Below are positions 54,001 through 62,591 of a DNA stretch of 64,000 nucleotides, piece by piece. Position 1 is the stretch's first letter. Each line of letters opens with the position of its first letter. Below the pieces are notes generated by a model, which searched no databases, was not told the DNA's origin, and saw only the letters and a list, made by a program, of their open reading frames with translations. The stretch comes from Ignavibacteriales bacterium. Its GTDB lineage: Bacteria; Bacteroidota; Ignavibacteria; Ignavibacteriales; Ignavibacteriaceae. The position numbers and the translations under genes were made by a program. The DNA is taken from positions 930,001 to 994,000 of the forward strand of contig JADJIA010000001.1 in assembly GCA_016707285.1 (NCBI GenBank). The letters run 5' to 3'.

Positions 54001-55245
54001 TTTCCGTTCAACTACCTTTTTGGCACTTTTTACGGTTTTATTGTTCCCTCTCTCAATAAGTTTCCTTATGATGAGGGGTTTAAACAGTTCATAAGCCATG
54101 TCTTTTGGCAGACCACACTGGTGAAGTTTCAGCTCAGGACCAACAACAATAACCGATCTGCCTGAATAATCAACTCTTTTACCGAGCAGGTTCTGACGGA
54201 ATCTTCCTTGTTTACCTTTCAGCATGTCGCTGAGAGATTTTAGAGGTCTGTTATTGTCACTTCTTACAGCGGAACCGCGTCTTGAGTTGTCAAACAACGC
54301 ATCAACAGCTTCCTGAAGCATTCTTTTCTCATTTCTGAGGATTACTTCGGGGGCTTTAATGTCGATCAACCTTTTAAGACGGTTGTTGCGGATAATAACT
54401 CTTCTGTAAAGATCATTTAGATCACTGGTAGCAAACCTGCCACCTTCGAGGGGAACCAAAGGTCTCAACTCGGGTGGTATCACAGGAATATAGTTAAGAA
54501 CCATCCACTCGGGTTTGTTCTCAAGTTTATCTTCCTTGGTACGGAAAGCTTCAATAACTCTTAATCTTTTAAGGAGTTCTTCCTTTTTCTGCTGAGAGTT
54601 TTCTCTGTTTAGCTGGTCTTTAAGCTCATAAAACTTCTCTTCGATGTTTAAGGTCTTAAGAAGTTCTCTAATCGCTTCACCACCAATTTTGGCGTAAAAT
54701 TTATTGGGATCGTTGTCAGCCAGTTTATCATTCCCGGCAGGGAGTGATTTCTGAATCTCTGAATATTGATCCTCTGTTATAAGGTCATTTACCCTTAAAC
54801 CTGTTGGTCCGGGGTTCATAACCACATAAGATTCGTAGTAAACAATTTTTTCAAGCTCTTTTGAGCTGAAACCTAAAAGGTTACCAATTTTTGAAGGCAA
54901 CGATCTGAAGAACCAAATGTGTACTACAGGAACTGCGAGGGAGATATGTCCCATCCGTTCCCTTCTTACACTTTTTTGAGTAACTTCAACACCGCAACGA
55001 TCGCAAATGATACCTTTGTATCTAATCCTTTTATACTTGCCGCAGTAGCATTCCCAGTCGCGTGTTGGCCCGAATATTTTCTCACAGAAAAGTCCATCCT
55101 TTTCAGGTCTGAACGATCTATAATTTATAGTTTCCGGTTTGGTAACTTCACCATGGGATCTATCAAGTATATCATCGGGGCTCGCCAATGTAATTGTAAT
55201 GGAATTAACATCTTTAATTACATTTTCAGGCAATCTTAATGACAT
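51004..55245 (-). CDS. rpoC: DNA-directed RNA polymerase subunit beta'
   Basis: 1413 residues, full length. The N-terminal zinc site is formed by CYCGKYKRIRYKGIICDRCG. The catalytic magnesium loop NADFDGDQMAVHVPLS is intact, as is the second zinc cluster CEAKHGVCANCYGRNL and the trigger-loop region GEPGTQLTLRTFHLGG. No insertion comparable to the large lineage-specific ones was noticed by eye. Confidence 0.99.
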   Translation of the reverse strand: MSLRLPENVIKDVNSITITLASPDDILDRSHGEVTKPETINYRSFRPEKDGLFCEKIFGPTRDWECYCGKYKRIRYKGIICDRCGVEVTQKSVRRERMGHISLAVPVVHIWFFRSLPSKIGNLLGFSSKELEKIVYYESYVVMNPGPTGLRVNDLITEDQYSEIQKSLPAGNDKLADNDPNKFYAKIGGEAIRELLKTLNIEEKFYELKDQLNRENSQQKKEELLKRLRVIEAFRTKEDKLENKPEWMVLNYIPVIPPELRPLVPLEGGRFATSDLNDLYRRVIIRNNRLKRLIDIKAPEVILRNEKRMLQEAVDALFDNSRRGSAVRSDNNRPLKSLSDMLKGKQGRFRQNLLGKRVDYSGRSVIVVGPELKLHQCGLPKDMAYELFKPLIIRKLIERGNNKTVKSAKKVVERKDAIIWEILEKIIDGHPVLLNRAPTLHRLGIQAFQPVLIDEKAIRLHPMVCTAFNADFDGDQMAVHVPLSDEAKLEAQLLMLSSHNILSPQNGSPIVVPTQDIVLGVYYLTKKRDGDLGEGMIFSGADEVVIAYNNKVVGLHAKIKVRLDGKMIDTTVGRVIFNKIVPKEMGYYNQLLVKKSFGAFVNLMFMKLGNKVTATFLDELKELGFKFAMQGGLSISFSDLVVPEEKESIINEANRKVDQVLNEHENGFITDTERYNKIIDIWTHATNDVGKVLMEKLRESNQGFNPIHMMVDSGARGSSEQVRQLAGMRGLMMKPQKSLTGQAGEIIENPIIANFKEGLSVLEYFISTHGARKGLADTALKTADAGYLTRRLVDVAQDVIITQIDCGTILGIEISALKEAGEEREPLTERIVGRVAQGDIYDPRTDELICENGETISEAIAATIEDAGLDSVYIRTVLTCEAKHGVCANCYGRNLTNGKLVEIGEAVGVIAAQSIGEPGTQLTLRTFHLGGTSARIATQSQVDTPVEGVVRYNRLAFVEKDSIFGKVKVVTGRRGVIEITDNNEILLRKFDVPYGAEILVDEGQKVRKKQPLYYHDPYNAVILSDITGFVKFVDLIDKFTMEQITDDQTGHVQKVVIEPKDKGLSPSIVIENADGERRSFNIPAKAFLSVEEGQEIPAGTILAKIAKQASKTRDITGGLPRVTELFEARNPQDPAIIADIEGLVSFGARRKGTREIIVTAIDKSDEKRYNVPISKHTLVQEGDEIPAGEKIIDGPVDPHDILKIKGTNAVQEYLVNEIQEVYRLQGVKINDKHIEVIVRQMLQKIKVVQPGDTRFLEEDIVDKAEFMEENEKMMESVIVTDAGGSIFKPGQIITRKKLSELNLELKKRSKAEIQYRDAEQATFDHMLLGITRAALETESFISAASFQETTKVLANAAVQAKRDTLRGLKENVVMGRLIPAGTGLRKYRSLIVRDEDEMALEEIEQEAAKVTSI

Positions 55246-55286
55246 ATAAAAAACTCCTTCCGAGAATCTGTTTTCAAATTATTTAA

Positions 55287-58200
55287 CTACTCTATTTCAA
55301 CATCAAGGCCAAGACCTTGAAGTTCTTTGATGAGTACGTTAAATGCTTCGGGCACATTCGGTTCTTGAATATTTTCACCTTTAACAATCGACTCATACAC
55401 CTTTGTTCTACCGGCAACATCATCACTTTTTACGGTAAGGATTTCCTGAAGAATATGTGAAGCGCCATAGGCTTCAAGAGCCCACACTTCCATCTCTCCA
55501 AATCTCTGACCGCCAAACTGAGCCTTACCACCGAGTGGCTGCTGAGTAATAAGCGAGTATGGTCCAATTGATCTGGCGTGGAGTTTGTCATCTACAAGGT
55601 GGCTCAATTTGAGCATGTAAATATATCCACAAGTAACTTTTTGGTCGAATGCTTCACCTGTTCTGCCATCATGAAGATCGGTTTTACAACCGACAGGAAG
55701 CCCTGCTTTTTCGAGGTAACCGGTAACATCAGATACTTCTGCACCGTCGAAAACGGGAGTAGCGAATTTGACGCCAAGTTTTTTACCTACCCAGCCGAGA
55801 GCTGTTTCATAAAGCTGACCCAGGTTCATTCTCGAAGGCACACCCAAAGGATTGAGTATCATCTCAACCTGAGTACCGTCGGGGAGGAAAGGCATATCTT
55901 CCTGCGGAACCACTTTGGCAACAACACCTTTGTTACCATGTCTTCCCGCCATCTTGTCACCTACAGAGATTTTTCTCTTTTTAGCAACATATACCTTTGC
56001 CAACTGGATGATTCCCGGGGGAAGTTCATCGCCAATTTGAATTTTTTGCTTTTCGCGTTTGTAATCTTCATCAATGTCAGCGAGTTTCCTCAGATAGTTT
56101 TTCATCAATGCTTTAACAAACTCGTTCGATTTTTCGTCTTCAAACCAGGGAGATTTATCGTCAAGTCTCTCAAGTGTTTCCACTGTGTCAAGAATTGATC
56201 TGTCGATAACTGAACCCGATTTAATTACTGTAATGCCATGTTCGTCTTTTACTCCAAGAGTCTTTTTACCTTCGCAGATTTTCGCAAGTCTGTCGATCAT
56301 CTTGTCGCGAAGTGCAACTTTCTCTTTGGAATATTTGATTTCAAGCTCTTCAGAAAGTTTCTTTTCGAGTTTTTTCGACTCGGCATCTTTTCTTCTGCGT
56401 GAGAAGAGGCGTGTTTTAATAACAGTTCCGCGAAGCCCGGGGGTTGCACGCAATGATGCATCCTTAACTTCACCTGCTTTGTCACCAAAGATGGCTCTGA
56501 GAAGTTTTTCTTCAGGTGTTGGATCCGACTCCCCTTTGGGGGTGAGTTTACCGATAAGGATATCACTTTCCTTAACTTCGGCGCCAACTCTGATGATACC
56601 ATTCTCATCAAGATTCTTTACTGTATCTTCACTTACATTCGGAATTTCTCGTGTAAGCTCTTCGTCACCTCTCTTGGTCTCACGAACCTGAAGTTCAAAT
56701 TCCTCGATATGGATTGAAGAGAAAACATCGTTCATCACAAGTTTTTCTGAAAGAATGATAGCATCCTCAAAGTTGTAACCTCTCCAGGGCATGAACGCCA
56801 CAAGGATATTTCTTCCAAGTGCAAGTTCACCCTGATCTGTGGCGAATCCGTCTGCGAGTACATCACCCTTTTTGATTTTTTGACCATGTTTAACAATTGG
56901 TCTCTGGGTAATGCTTGTCTCCTGGTTTGTACCGGAGAACTTAATTAATTTATAGGAAACTGTTTTTACATCGTCAAACTCTGTGAGAGCCTCAAATGAA
57001 AGTGGATCGATGTTATAGTCAACAACTATTTTATCAGCGTCAACATAAACAACTTCGCCATCTTCCTGAGCCACAATCACCGATCTTGTGTCACGAGCAA
57101 CTCTTCCTTCAAGTCCGGTTCCCACAAGTGGAGCTTCCGGCTTGATAAGAGGAACTGCCTGACGCTGCATGTTCGAGCCCATGAGAGCACGGTTGGCATC
57201 ATCATGCTCAAGAAAAGGAATCAAGGCAGCAGCCGCACTTACAATCTGTGCAGGAGCAACATCCATAAATTCCACTTCCTGTGGATGAACAATAGGAAAA
57301 TCACCTTTTCTACGGCATTTAACTCTTTCCCTTACAAACTTTCCGTTCTCATCGATAGGAGCATTTGCCTGAGCAATTGTGTACATATCTTCCTGCTCGG
57401 CAGTTAGATATACAACTTCAGAAGAAACTACACCGTCTTTTACAGTCCGGTATGGTGTTTCAAGGAATCCAAATTTATTTACGCGTGAAAAGATTGTGAG
57501 TGAGGAAATAAGACCGATGTTTGGACCTTCAGGAGTCTCAATGGGGCAAAGTCGTCCATAATGAGTGTAGTGAACATCTCTCACCTCAAATCCCGCGCGT
57601 TCTCTGGTAAGACCGCCTGGTCCAAGTGCCGACATTCTTCTCTTGTGTGTAAGTTCCGAAAGTGGATTGGTCTGATCCATGAACTGTGAAAGCTGATTAG
57701 TTCCAAAGAAGGAAGTAATCACGCTGCTTATTGTTCTTGCATTTACCAAATCCTGTGGCGCAAATCCTTCAGCATCTCTAATCGACATTCTGTCTTTAAT
57801 GGTTCTTGCCATTCTTGCCAGACCTGTGTTAAACTGCTGCTGAAGCTGCTCGCCAACTGTTCTTACTCTTCTGTTTCCAAGGTGATCGATATCATCAGAT
57901 GCAGCATTTTCATCCTTCATCTTGATGATATATTTCATTATCTCAATAAAATCCTGTATGTGAAGAACTGTAAGATCATCAGGAATTAACCCTTTCAGAC
58001 TGAGCTTATCGTTCATTCTGTGTCTGCCAACTTCACCTAAATCGTATCGTTTATCGTTGAAAAAGGTCTTTTCAAGCAATCCTGCAGCAGTGTCAACATC
58101 CGGTGCTTCACCGGTTCTGAGCTGTCTGTAAATCGAAAGAAGTGCCTCATCCTTGCTGTGCGTCGTATCTTTTTCGAGAGTGTTAAGAATTAAATTTTGA

Positions 58201-59063
58201 TCGAGGTTGAGATCTGTTCTGATCAAATTGATCGACTCAACACCCGATGATTTAATCATTTCAACTGACTCTTCGTCAATTATATCGTTTCTATTTAAAA
58301 AGATTTCACCGGTGTTTGAGTCAAACACTTCGGTGGCAACTTTTCTTGAAAGAAGTGACTCGGGGTCAACATCATTCAGGTCTATTGTTTCATATAATTC
58401 AAAAATGCTTAATATTTCATCGTCTGTCTCATAACCCAATGCTCTAAGCAAAGTGGTTGAAGGGAATTTTTTTCTACGGTCAATGTAAACATTTAATACA
58501 TAGTTGATATCGGTGGTAAACTCAACCCATGATCCTTTTAAAGGAATAATTCTGGCTGAATAAAGGGGCGTTCCGTTGGGATGCACTGTCTGTGAAAATG
58601 CCACACCCGGCGATCTGTGCAACTGGGATACGACAACTCTCTCTGCTCCGTTTATAATAAATGTAGCCTGATCCGACATAAATGGCAATGTGCCAAGGTA
58701 AACTGTCTGTTGAACAGAGTTAACCCATTCACCTGTGTCAGGATCTTTGGAAGACAAAGTAAGCTTCGCTTTAATGCTTGCCGAGTAGGTTAAACCTTTC
58801 TCTCTGCATTCTTGTATCGAGTATCTCGGTTTTTCAACATAATACTCGTTATAATCAAGGCGATATTTCGCTTTGTGATTGTCGGGGTTGTCTAGAATAG
58901 GAAAATTACTCGTAAAAACTTGCTGGAGTCCCTTGTTCTCTCTCTCGGAGGGGGCAACATCCATCTGTAGAAAATCGTAAAATGAGTCCTTCTGAACGCT
59001 TAATAAATCCGGTATCTCTATGACAGAGTTTATACTACCGAAGGTAATTCTGTTTTTGTTCAA
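55287..59063 (-). CDS. rpoB: DNA-directed RNA polymerase subunit beta
   Basis: 1258 residues. The rifampicin-binding region reads FFGTNQLSQFMDQTNPLSEL then THKRRMSALGPGGLTRERAG, with residues of the sensitive type. The C-terminal part has KLSHLVDDKLHARSIGPYSL. It is separated from rplL by a 139-bp gap holding a hairpin, and from rpoC by 41 bp. Confidence 0.99.
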   Translation of the reverse strand: MNKNRITFGSINSVIEIPDLLSVQKDSFYDFLQMDVAPSERENKGLQQVFTSNFPILDNPDNHKAKYRLDYNEYYVEKPRYSIQECREKGLTYSASIKAKLTLSSKDPDTGEWVNSVQQTVYLGTLPFMSDQATFIINGAERVVVSQLHRSPGVAFSQTVHPNGTPLYSARIIPLKGSWVEFTTDINYVLNVYIDRRKKFPSTTLLRALGYETDDEILSIFELYETIDLNDVDPESLLSRKVATEVFDSNTGEIFLNRNDIIDEESVEMIKSSGVESINLIRTDLNLDQNLILNTLEKDTTHSKDEALLSIYRQLRTGEAPDVDTAAGLLEKTFFNDKRYDLGEVGRHRMNDKLSLKGLIPDDLTVLHIQDFIEIMKYIIKMKDENAASDDIDHLGNRRVRTVGEQLQQQFNTGLARMARTIKDRMSIRDAEGFAPQDLVNARTISSVITSFFGTNQLSQFMDQTNPLSELTHKRRMSALGPGGLTRERAGFEVRDVHYTHYGRLCPIETPEGPNIGLISSLTIFSRVNKFGFLETPYRTVKDGVVSSEVVYLTAEQEDMYTIAQANAPIDENGKFVRERVKCRRKGDFPIVHPQEVEFMDVAPAQIVSAAAALIPFLEHDDANRALMGSNMQRQAVPLIKPEAPLVGTGLEGRVARDTRSVIVAQEDGEVVYVDADKIVVDYNIDPLSFEALTEFDDVKTVSYKLIKFSGTNQETSITQRPIVKHGQKIKKGDVLADGFATDQGELALGRNILVAFMPWRGYNFEDAIILSEKLVMNDVFSSIHIEEFELQVRETKRGDEELTREIPNVSEDTVKNLDENGIIRVGAEVKESDILIGKLTPKGESDPTPEEKLLRAIFGDKAGEVKDASLRATPGLRGTVIKTRLFSRRRKDAESKKLEKKLSEELEIKYSKEKVALRDKMIDRLAKICEGKKTLGVKDEHGITVIKSGSVIDRSILDTVETLERLDDKSPWFEDEKSNEFVKALMKNYLRKLADIDEDYKREKQKIQIGDELPPGIIQLAKVYVAKKRKISVGDKMAGRHGNKGVVAKVVPQEDMPFLPDGTQVEMILNPLGVPSRMNLGQLYETALGWVGKKLGVKFATPVFDGAEVSDVTGYLEKAGLPVGCKTDLHDGRTGEAFDQKVTCGYIYMLKLSHLVDDKLHARSIGPYSLITQQPLGGKAQFGGQRFGEMEVWALEAYGASHILQEILTVKSDDVAGRTKVYESIVKGENIQEPNVPEAFNVLIKELQGLGLDVEIE

Positions 59064-59137
59064 TTGAATAACCTCAAAGTTGTTGTTTCAAACCTTATTC
59101 TTGCAATAGTGATCTGAACATAAATAATAAAAAGCGA

Positions 59138-59159
59138 TAAGACGATAAAAATCGTCTTA
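59138..59159 (-). terminator. Hairpin between rplL and rpoB (probable attenuator)
   Basis: Nine-bp stem TAAGACGAT/ATCGTCTTA with a 4-nt loop, followed on the minus strand by TCGCTTTTTATT. The interrupted T tract suggests partial termination. Attenuation at this position sets the ribosomal protein to polymerase ratio in E. coli. Confidence 0.55.
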
Positions 59160-59202
59160 CCACTTAAAAAATTCGGTTGGGTAATTAAAGTTTATAATAA
59201 AA

Positions 59203-59580
59203 TTACTTTAATTCTACCTTTGCACCGGCTTCTTCGAGCTCTTTTTTAACCTTTTCAGCTTCGTCTTTTGAGACTGCTTCTTTAACTGGTTTTGGAGCAG
59301 CTTCAACGAGGTCTTTAGCTTCTTTCAAACCTAAACCTGTATGGGCTCTTACAACTTTGATAACACCGATCTTGTTAGCACCGGCTTCTAAAAGCATCAC
59401 ATCAAATTCAGTTTTCTCTTCAACAACTTCTGCTGCAACGGCTGCAACGGCTGCACCCATAACTACAGGAGCGGCGGCTGTAACACCAAATTCATCTTCT
59501 AATGCTTTTTTTAATTCAGCGGCTTCAACCAGGGTTAACGCTTTAATTAGTTCTACTAACTGAGATACTTTCTCTGACAT
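59203..59580 (-). CDS. rplL: 50S ribosomal protein L7/L12 (bL12)
   Basis: 125 residues: N-terminal dimerisation helices (VSQLVELIKALTLVEAAELK), an Ala/Val-rich hinge, and the factor-binding C-terminal domain (KIGVIKVVRAHTGLGLKEAK). Forms the stalk with L10. Confidence 0.98.
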   Translation of the reverse strand: MSEKVSQLVELIKALTLVEAAELKKALEDEFGVTAAAPVVMGAAVAAVAAEVVEEKTEFDVMLLEAGANKIGVIKVVRAHTGLGLKEAKDLVEAAPKPVKEAVSKDEAEKVKKELEEAGAKVELK

Positions 59581-59611
59581 CTTTAGTTCTCCATTTTATA
59601 AATTTTAAAAG

Positions 59612-60133
59612 TTATGCAGCTTTTTTCTTGGCTATTTCATCAATAACACTAACGAGATCTCTCATTACTGCATTAAGTGTGCCAACGATACCGGAAGCAG
59701 GCGCATTGATGCTGCCAAGGATACCTGCTATTATCTCTGCCTTTGATGGCAGTTTGGAAAGTACATCCAACTGGTCGCCGGAATAATATTGTGTCTCAAC
59801 ATAACAGGCTTTTAAGCCAAATTTCTGAGTATCATCACTAAACTTTTTAATGATTTTAGCAGGTGCAACAGGGTTTTCGAATGTAAATGCGAAACCTGTC
59901 ATTCCAACCAGATTCTCAGCCAACTTGGGATATTTGCCTGATTGTTCAAGAGCGCGTTTAAATAAAGTGTTTTTAATTACTTTATATACAACACCCTCTT
60001 TCCTGAACTCATTTCTGAGTTTGGAGATTTGTGCAACATTAACTCCGGTGTAGTCAGTTAAATAGATTGCGGTCGAATCGTTTAGAAGCTCGACTATCTC
60101 CGCAATGACTTCACCTTTTTGTTCTTTGTTCAT
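59612..60133 (-). CDS. rplJ: 50S ribosomal protein L10 (uL10)
   Basis: 173 residues. The N-terminal rRNA-binding domain has STAIYLTDYTGVNVAQISKL, and the C-terminal helix binds L12. Upstream, a 67-nt gap contains a short 7-bp hairpin (60156-60172), too small to be a typical L10 leader. Confidence 0.97.
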   Translation of the reverse strand: MNKEQKGEVIAEIVELLNDSTAIYLTDYTGVNVAQISKLRNEFRKEGVVYKVIKNTLFKRALEQSGKYPKLAENLVGMTGFAFTFENPVAPAKIIKKFSDDTQKFGLKACYVETQYYSGDQLDVLSKLPSKAEIIAGILGSINAPASGIVGTLNAVMRDLVSVIDEIAKKKAA

Positions 60134-60200
60134 TTAACTCCCGAATCAGTTTGTTTATACCGCGTCGGTATAGAAGCAGTGATTTGTTGTGCGTAATTTC

Positions 60201-60893
60201 TTAATTAATTTCGTCTTTAACTATTTTCAGACCGGGTCCCATCGTGGAAGAGAGATATACACTCTTCATATATGTACCTTTAGCAGTGGCCGGTTTTAGT
60301 TTATTGACTTGACTTATGAGTGCTTTGGCATTTTCTTCAAGCTGTTCGGTGGTAAAATTGAGTTTACCAACTGCTGCATGAATAATACCCTGCTTGTTCA
60401 CTCTAAAATCGATCTTTCCTGCCTTAACTTCTTTAACGGCTTTTGCAACATCGGGTGTTACTGTTCCGCTTTTTGGGTTAGGCATCAAACCTTTTGGTCC
60501 AAGTATCTTTCCAAACTTACCCAATTGGCCCATGATATCAGGAGTTGCTATAATAACATCAACATCGGGAACTTCGTTCTTTTCAATCGCTGTTAAATAT
60601 TCCTGAAATCCTGCATATTCAGCTCCGGCATCAAGTGCCTCCTGAATTTTTGGACCCTGGGTAACTACCAACACTTTTACAGTTTTACCTGTTCCGTGTG
60701 GAAGGGATACTGTTCCACGAACCATCTGATCTGCATGTCTTGGATCAACACCAAGACGGAGAGCACATTCAAGTGATTCAACAAATTTTACACTCGAAAG
60801 TGTTTTAAGAGTATCAATTGCCTGAGCAACCGTATATTCTTTGTTTTTTTCAACTTTGGCTAATACAGCCTTGTATCTTTTCGATATTTTCAT
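60201..60893 (-). CDS. rplA: 50S ribosomal protein L1 (uL1)
   Basis: 230 residues. SLPHGTGKTVKVLVVTQGPK and KILGPKGLMPNPKSGTVTPD are the family signatures. L1 forms the mobile stalk at the E site and in E. coli represses its own operon. It follows rplK by 17 nt. Confidence 0.98.
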   Translation of the reverse strand: MKISKRYKAVLAKVEKNKEYTVAQAIDTLKTLSSVKFVESLECALRLGVDPRHADQMVRGTVSLPHGTGKTVKVLVVTQGPKIQEALDAGAEYAGFQEYLTAIEKNEVPDVDVIIATPDIMGQLGKFGKILGPKGLMPNPKSGTVTPDVAKAVKEVKAGKIDFRVNKQGIIHAAVGKLNFTTEQLEENAKALISQVNKLKPATAKGTYMKSVYLSSTMGPGLKIVKDEIN

Positions 60894-60910
60894 TTTATCA
60901 TCCTCCCCTT

Positions 60911-61336
60911 TTAACCTTCAACTGTGATGCCCATGCTGCGTGCAGTACCTGCAACCATCGAAGCAGCTGCTTCAAGGGTGTTCGCATTAAGATCGGGCAT
61001 TTTCAATTGAGCAATTTCCTCAACCTGTTTCCTGGTAACTTTCGCTACTTTTGTGCGGTTGGGTTCGGCTGATCCCCCTTTTATTCCTGAAGCTTTAATT
61101 AAAAGAACTGCTGCGGGAGGGGTTTTTGTAATGAATGTGAACGATTTATCGGAAAATACAGTGATCACAACTGGTATGATCAATCCGTCTTGTCCGGCTG
61201 TTCTGGCGTTAAATTGTTTACAAAACTCCATTATGTTCACGCCTTTTTGACCTAAAGCGGGCCCTACCGGTGGAGACGGGTTTGCTTTTCCTGCGGGAAT
61301 CTGGAGTTTTATATATCCGGTTATCTTTTTTGCCAT
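60911..61336 (-). CDS. rplK: 50S ribosomal protein L11 (uL11)
   Basis: 141 residues. The N-terminal domain has PAGKANPSPPVGPALGQKGV, the proline-rich region at the thiostrepton site. The C-terminal domain binds 23S rRNA (VAGTARSMGITVEG). It follows nusG by 29 nt. Confidence 0.98.
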   Translation of the reverse strand: MAKKITGYIKLQIPAGKANPSPPVGPALGQKGVNIMEFCKQFNARTAGQDGLIIPVVITVFSDKSFTFITKTPPAAVLLIKASGIKGGSAEPNRTKVAKVTRKQVEEIAQLKMPDLNANTLEAAASMVAGTARSMGITVEG

Positions 61337-61365
61337 TTTATGACCTGTTAATTAGAAAGTTTTTT

Positions 61366-61899
61366 TTAATGAGCTAATTCTGCTTGCACAAAATCGATCT
61401 CCACGGGAGTTTTTCTGCCGAAGATTGAAACAAGAACTTTTATTTTCATTCTCTCTTCATTTACTTCTTCAACGGTTCCCGAGAAGTTGTTGAACGGACC
61501 ATCTATAATTTTAACTGTATCACCCGTTCTGAATACAGTATCCAATCTCTCGGAATCTTCTTCCTGTTTCACCCTGCCTACAATTCTCTTCACTTCGTCT
61601 TCTCTTAATGGTGCGGGATTTTTTCCGCCGAGAAAACCAATAACTGACTGAGTATTGTTAATAAAATCTTTTACCTGAGCATCAAGATCAACACAAATGA
61701 GAATATAGCCGGGCAGAAAACTTCTGATCTTGCTCTTCTTTTTGCCATCTTTTACTTCGTAAACTTTTTCCTGTGGGAGCAATACTTCAGATATTTTGTC
61801 AGCCAGCCGTGTATTATCACGCAAACCGAGATCAATCAGCCCTTTTACTTTGGCTTCATGACCCGAAAGCGTTTGTAATACATACCATCTATGTTCCAT
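61366..61899 (-). CDS. nusG: Transcription elongation/antitermination factor NusG
   Basis: 177 residues. The NGN domain has RWYVLQTLSGHEAKVK and SFLPGYILICVD. The C-terminal KOW domain has GDTVKIIDGPFNNFSGTVEE. It joins RNA polymerase to Rho or to ribosomal protein S10. It starts 8 nt after the secE stop. Confidence 0.98.
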   Translation of the reverse strand: MEHRWYVLQTLSGHEAKVKGLIDLGLRDNTRLADKISEVLLPQEKVYEVKDGKKKSKIRSFLPGYILICVDLDAQVKDFINNTQSVIGFLGGKNPAPLREDEVKRIVGRVKQEEDSERLDTVFRTGDTVKIIDGPFNNFSGTVEEVNEERMKIKVLVSIFGRKTPVEIDFVQAELAH

Positions 61900-61907
61900 T
61901 GCGCTCC

Positions 61908-62090
61908 TTAGTATAAAAAGCTGAAAAGGAAGGAAACTCCCTTATCAATAATGAAACACAAAGCAGCAAAAACGAGCGAAGACGCTATGACCACCTTGGT
62001 GGAGCTCTTCAGCTCTTCCCGGGTTGGCCAGGTTACTTTCTTCATCTCTTTTACGATATCTTCGTATAGCTTAATTATTTTTGTTTTCAT
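61908..62090 (-). CDS. secE: Preprotein translocase subunit SecE
   Basis: 60 residues, the short form with one transmembrane helix (VVIASSLVFAALCFIIDKGV) preceded by the amphipathic segment EMKKVTWPTREELKSST that carries the conserved WPTREE signature. It follows tRNA-Trp by 22 nt. Confidence 0.97.
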   Translation of the reverse strand: MKTKIIKLYEDIVKEMKKVTWPTREELKSSTKVVIASSLVFAALCFIIDKGVSFLFSFLY

Positions 62091-62112
62091 GTGGACTTTC
62101 GGACTGTTTAAG

Positions 62113-62185
62113 CACGCTGGGAGGGAATCGAACCCCCAACCTGCGGTTTTGGAGACCGCTGCTCTACCAATTAAGCTACCAGCGT
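62113..62185 (-). tRNA. tRNA-Trp (anticodon CCA)
   Basis: Acceptor ACGCTGG/CCAGCGT, anticodon loop CTCCAAA on stem GCGGT/ACCGC, T arm GGGGG-TTCGATT-CCCTC, discriminator G. CCA is not encoded. It lies between rpmG and secE, the usual tRNA-Trp-secE-nusG order. Confidence 0.97.
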
Positions 62186-62193
62186 ATTCGTTT

Positions 62194-62343
62194 TTACTTA
62201 GTCTCTTTGTGAACTACCGGCTTATTACACCAGCGGCAATATTTCTTATATTCTACTCTGGCAGGATGCTTGCGCTTGTTCTTCGTTGTAGAGTAATTTC
62301 TTCTCTTACACTCAGTACATTCCAGGGTGATTATATCTCTCAT
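62194..62343 (-). CDS. rpmG: 50S ribosomal protein L33 (bL33), zinc-binding type
   Basis: 49 residues from ATG 62341-62343: MRDIITLECTECKRRNYSTT and, later, KKYCRWCNKPVVHKETK. Cys 9, 12, 36 and 39 make the zinc site (C+ type). The frame is open further upstream, but that part overlaps tRNA-Thr and is not coding. Confidence 0.96.
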   Translation of the reverse strand: MRDIITLECTECKRRNYSTTKNKRKHPARVEYKKYCRWCNKPVVHKETK

Positions 62344-62369
62344 GTCTCTACCTTCATAAAAAAATGTGG

Positions 62370-62442
62370 AGCTGACGACCGGGATTGAACCGGTGACCTC
62401 ATCCTTACCAAGGATGTGCTCTACCAACTGAGCTACGTCAGC
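62370..62442 (-). tRNA. tRNA-Thr (anticodon GGU)
   Basis: Acceptor GCTGACG/CGTCAGC, D arm GCTC-AGTTGGTA-GAGC, anticodon loop TTGGTAA on stem CATCC/GGATG, T arm CCGG-TTCAATC-CCGG. It lies 27 nt before rpmG and just after a terminator-like hairpin. Confidence 0.97.
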
Positions 62443-62453
62443 TTAATTGAACA

Positions 62454-62489
62454 TAAAAAAAATGAAAGTAGTTGGAGTTTACTTTCATT
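62454..62489 (-). terminator. Terminator-like hairpin between tRNA-Gly and tRNA-Thr
   Basis: Ten-bp stem AATGAAAGTA/TACTTTCATT (62489-62480 with 62470-62461), 9-nt loop, followed by a T tract (to 62455). It starts 10 nt after the tRNA-Gly end. It may terminate the Tyr-Gly transcript or limit flow into the downstream protein genes. Confidence 0.6.
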
Positions 62490-62498
62490 ATACCTGTG

Positions 62499-62570
62499 AG
62501 CGGGAGACGGGATTCGAACCCGCGACCAACAGCTTGGAAGGCTGTGACTCTACCACTGAGTTACTCCCGC
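62499..62570 (-). tRNA. tRNA-Gly (anticodon UCC)
   Basis: Acceptor GCGGGAG/CTCCCGC, anticodon loop CTTCCAA on stem CAGC/GCTG, T arm GCGGG-TTCGAAT-CCCGT. CCA is not encoded. It lies between tRNA-Tyr and the hairpin. Confidence 0.97.
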
Positions 62571-62591
62571 AATTCTCCGTTTCATATATAG

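Noticed and set aside
60134..60200. Ribosomal protein L10 leader
   Set aside because: The gap is 67 nt and has only a 7-bp hairpin, lacking the larger folded structure of that leader class.
62344..62427. N-terminal extension of rpmG
   Set aside because: It would be translated from within the tRNA-Thr gene; the internal ATG gives the standard 49-residue L33.
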